DNA of 15,380 nt from Campylobacterales bacterium (GTDB taxonomy: Bacteria; Campylobacterota; Campylobacteria; Campylobacterales; SZUA-545). Shown here piece after piece: positions 14,829 to 15,380 of this stretch (position 1 is the first letter of the stretch; every line of letters starts with the position of its first letter). The notes below the pieces were generated by a model. The model searched no databases. It saw only the letters and a list, made by a program, of their open reading frames with translations, and was not told where the DNA came from. The position numbers and the translations under genes were made by a program. The DNA lies in assembly GCA_025800305.1 (NCBI GenBank), contig JAOXRY010000148.1:1-15380 (forward strand), given 5' to 3'.

Positions 14829-15380
14829 ATGAAAAAGATATTAATAACCCTTGCTATTAGTTTAAACTTGTTAAGCAATGATTTCTATCTAAGTAATAAT
14901 GGATTGACTATAAAATGTGAAAACGCCAATCTTGGTGATACTGGAACTGTAGGTAGTACGACCTATAAAAAAATCTCTAACCTTTCAGAACTCAATATAA
15001 ATGGAGGAAGTGTTGATGCTTCTATTGCTTGTACATCAGGCATTACAGATATATCTAGATGGTTCTTAGGAAAAAACTCTTTCAATAAAGATATCTCTCA
15101 TTGGGATACATCAAGTGTAACAGATATGACAGAAATGTTTAAAAACAGTAGCTTTAATCAAGATATTAGTTTATGGTCCACTCCGAAAATTCTTTCAAAA
15201 CCTACTAATTTTGATACAAACTCACCATTTGAAAACCAAAATAACTTACAACCTCAATGGGGTTATAATATTTTTGGAAACCACTTTAGTGATGAAAACC
15301 TAACAGGAACTACAGACAAAGATATTTTTTATCTTGACAGAAGAGCTGAATCTATAGATGGAAATAGTGGAAATGACACT
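14829..15380 (+). CDS. BspA-like surface protein with RTX-like motif (partial, runs off the window)
   Basis: An open frame of 184 codons runs from the ATG, preceded by AGGAG (14819-14823), to the window end. It starts with a signal peptide (about 1-16). GLTIKCENANLGDTGTVGST and ACTSGITDIS (67-76) form the N-terminal cap found in many marine BspA-type proteins, with Cys30 and Cys68 a likely disulfide. One to two DUF285/BspA repeats follow: FNKDISHWDTSSVTDMTEMF (85-104) and FNQDISLW (109-116). After a linker comes FYLDRRAESIDGNSGNDT (167-184), whose end resembles an RTX calcium-binding nonapeptide (GGxGxDx), suggesting such repeats continue beyond the window. It is probably secreted and displayed on the cell surface as an adhesin or binding protein, with help from the two genes upstream (inferred). 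Confidence 0.8.
   Translation, partial: MKKILITLAISLNLLSNDFYLSNNGLTIKCENANLGDTGTVGSTTYKKISNLSELNINGGSVDASIACTSGITDISRWFLGKNSFNKDISHWDTSSVTDMTEMFKNSSFNQDISLWSTPKILSKPTNFDTNSPFENQNNLQPQWGYNIFGNHFSDENLTGTTDKDIFYLDRRAESIDGNSGNDT

Overview
The window is AT-rich and densely coded, with almost no non-coding DNA. The protein families point to a member of the Campylobacterota (Epsilonproteobacteria), probably a free-living relative of Arcobacter or Sulfurimonas. The evidence is a MetK carrying the Campylobacter-type variant of the P-loop-like motif (GGGAQSSKD), adjacent coaD and tmk, a 7TMR-DISM histidine kinase with a HQWR-type H-box, and promoters that show a clear TATAAT but no obvious -35. The genus is an inference.

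Left part (1-1816, + strand): the last codons of a probable argB, then luxS and metK spaced as one operon. luxS splits S-ribosylhomocysteine and metK makes S-adenosylmethionine, so both belong to the activated methyl cycle.

Centre left (1801-7230, - strand): one tightly packed transcription unit read leftward, in the order SulP anion transporter, coaD, tmk, a 104-aa membrane protein, a 50-aa membrane protein, and a large membrane-anchored dCACHE/HD-GYP protein. The 50-aa gene is easy to miss. Spacings run from a 26-nt gap to overlaps. The HD-GYP protein keeps all the metal-binding motifs but has about 150 extra residues inside the catalytic domain.

Centre right (7330-10480): a divergently transcribed 488-aa lipoprotein of unknown function, an MFS exporter on the - strand, and a 134-aa + strand protein. 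The last is a shortened, degenerate GGDEF domain that keeps an RxxD inhibitory-site motif at the canonical spacing, so it may bind c-di-GMP rather than make it. The MFS gene and this gene share a 9-9-9 inverted repeat whose arms each contain a TATAAT facing the other.

Right part (10483-15380): an OmpR-family response regulator and a 7TMR-DISM histidine kinase (- strand, ATGA overlap) lie divergent from a three-gene + strand operon. That operon encodes a TPR protein with an outer-membrane beta-barrel, a periplasmic FecR-domain protein, and a BspA-like surface protein with an RTX-like motif, cut by the window end. The 67-nt divergent gap contains a direct repeat, TTTACAACT, with an 11-bp period directly abutting a TATAAT. 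That is the geometry expected for an OmpR/PhoB-type activator site. My reading is that the two-component pair senses an envelope or surface signal and switches on a surface-protein display cassette. This is the most interesting candidate system in the window.

All three convergent gene junctions carry perfect hairpins overlapping the stop codon of the minus-strand gene. I saw no tRNA, rRNA, CRISPR, insertion sequence or phage signal. No stretch over 300 bases lacks a gene.
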